DNA of 15,054 bases from Raineyella sp964402325. GTDB taxonomy: Bacteria; Actinomycetota; Actinomycetes; Propionibacteriales; Propionibacteriaceae. The notes under the pieces were generated by a model. The model had not been told where the DNA came from, searched no databases, and worked only from the letters and a program-made list of their open reading frames with translations. Of the stretch, positions 14,497-15,054 are shown piece by piece (positions within the stretch are counted from its first letter, which is position 1; the number at the start of each line of letters is the position of its first letter). The stretch spans positions 1-15,054 of the forward strand of contig CAYOBI010000065.1 of assembly GCA_964402325.1 (NCBI GenBank), written 5' to 3'. A program made the position numbers and the translations under genes.

Positions 14497-15054
14497 TCGG
14501 GGTCCGAGGTGGTCACGCAGCCACGCCAGGTCCGCCCGCCGCTCCTCGAGGCCGCCGGGGGTCTCGAGGATCGCCGGCACACCGGCGTCGCGGACCAGGG
14601 CGGCCAGCGGGCCCGCCTCGATCAGCCCCCGGCCGAGGTTGGCGTGCCGGTCCGCGCCCGAACCGGCCTCGCCGCGGGAGTCGTTCAGGTGCAGCAGATC
14701 GATCCGGCCGGTGATCGCCCGGACGTCGTCCAGCACGGTGGCCAGGTCCAGCCCGGCGGCGAAGGCGTGGCAGGTGTCCAGGCAGAACCCGACCCGCTCG
14801 CATCCCTTCGCGGCCGAGATCGCGCCCCACAGCGCCTCGAGGGAGGACAGCTCCCGGGCCATTGCGTGGGAACCGCCGGCGGTGTTCTCGATCAGCAGCG
14901 GCACCGCGATCTCGGCGCCCTCGACGGCCTTGTACCAGTTCTCGTAGCCCTGGCCCGGGTCGTCGTCGGCCGTGACGTGGCCGCCGTGGACGACCACGCC
15001 GGCGGCGCCGATCTCGGCGGCCGCGTGCAGGGTCTGGTTGAGCAGCTTGCGGGA
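14494..15054 (-). CDS. nfo: Deoxyribonuclease IV (AP endonuclease), C-terminal part
   Basis: The frame is open to the right edge; 186 C-terminal residues are visible, roughly two thirds of the usual length. Endonuclease IV cuts DNA 5' of abasic sites in base-excision repair, using a three-metal centre. The metal ligands are present in order. In the visible numbering they are His23 (VVVHGGH), Glu56 (LLIENTAG), Asp93 and His96 (LDTCHAF), His122 (LHLND), Asp135 and His137 (ADRHANLG) and Glu164 (AILETPG). The protein should be active if the missing N-terminus is intact. The first ligand, expected near residue 69 of the E. coli enzyme, lies outside the window. It ends 10 bp before the SDR start. 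Confidence 0.93.
   Translation of the reverse strand, partial: SRKLLNQTLHAAAEIGAAGVVVHGGHVTADDDPGQGYENWYKAVEGAEIAVPLLIENTAGGSHAMARELSSLEALWGAISAAKGCERVGFCLDTCHAFAAGLDLATVLDDVRAITGRIDLLHLNDSRGEAGSGADRHANLGRGLIEAGPLAALVRDAGVPAILETPGGLEERRADLAWLRDHLGPR

Noticed and set aside
12825..14714. Plus-strand open frame of 629 codons opposite acyltransferase, SDR and nfo
   Set aside because: It runs across three separate minus-strand genes and their promoters and has antisense-type composition.

Overview
The window comes from a very GC-rich chromosome with codons ending almost always in G or C. This fits a high-GC Actinomycetota. The gene set (a FemABX peptidoglycan-bridge enzyme, an MMPL transporter with a YhgE/Pip partner, many leaderless genes with a TANNNT box next to the start codon) suits Propionibacteriales or a near relative; that placement is inference, not a demonstrated identity. 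I see no tRNA, rRNA, CRISPR array, insertion sequence or phage gene.

Layout. 1-55 is the 3' end of a plus-strand gene. 74-1012 (minus) is an SMP-30/gluconolactonase-type beta-propeller hydrolase. 1060-1719 (minus) is a TetR repressor, divergent across a 271-bp regulatory gap from a two-gene operon: an MMPL-family transporter (1991-4945) and a YhgE/Pip protein (4942-7362), joined by an ATGA overlap. Two plus-strand genes follow: a small three-helix membrane protein (7400-7735) and a tyrosine/lipid phosphatase (7813-8610). The rest is on the minus strand, in order of transcription: deoxyribonuclease IV (partial, at the right edge), an SDR oxidoreductase, a PlsC-type acyltransferase overlapping (ATGA) an alkyl-DHAP-synthase-like FAD enzyme, a strong hairpin, a FemABX aminoacyltransferase, and a divergent alanine-racemase-like protein.

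How the genes may work together. The TetR/MMPL/YhgE block looks like one regulated export or envelope system. A 15-bp palindrome lies on the tetR -10 box and a 12/15 match to it lies just after the predicted MMPL transcription start. The most unusual point is that the MMPL transporter carries a C-terminal domain that looks like an ABC ATPase which has lost its catalytic residues. Its partner YhgE has an ABC-2-like membrane end and two long heptad-repeat arrays. SDR, acyltransferase and AGPS-like enzyme together match the three activities expected for ether-lipid synthesis (acyl-DHAP formation, alkyl exchange, ketone reduction), which is a hypothesis. FemX and the Alr-like protein point to peptidoglycan peptide metabolism.

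Regulation. Seven genes have a -10-like hexamer 6 or 7 nt before an ATG or GTG start, which predicts leaderless mRNAs. Internal genes of the coupled pairs, and tetR, have Shine-Dalgarno sequences instead.
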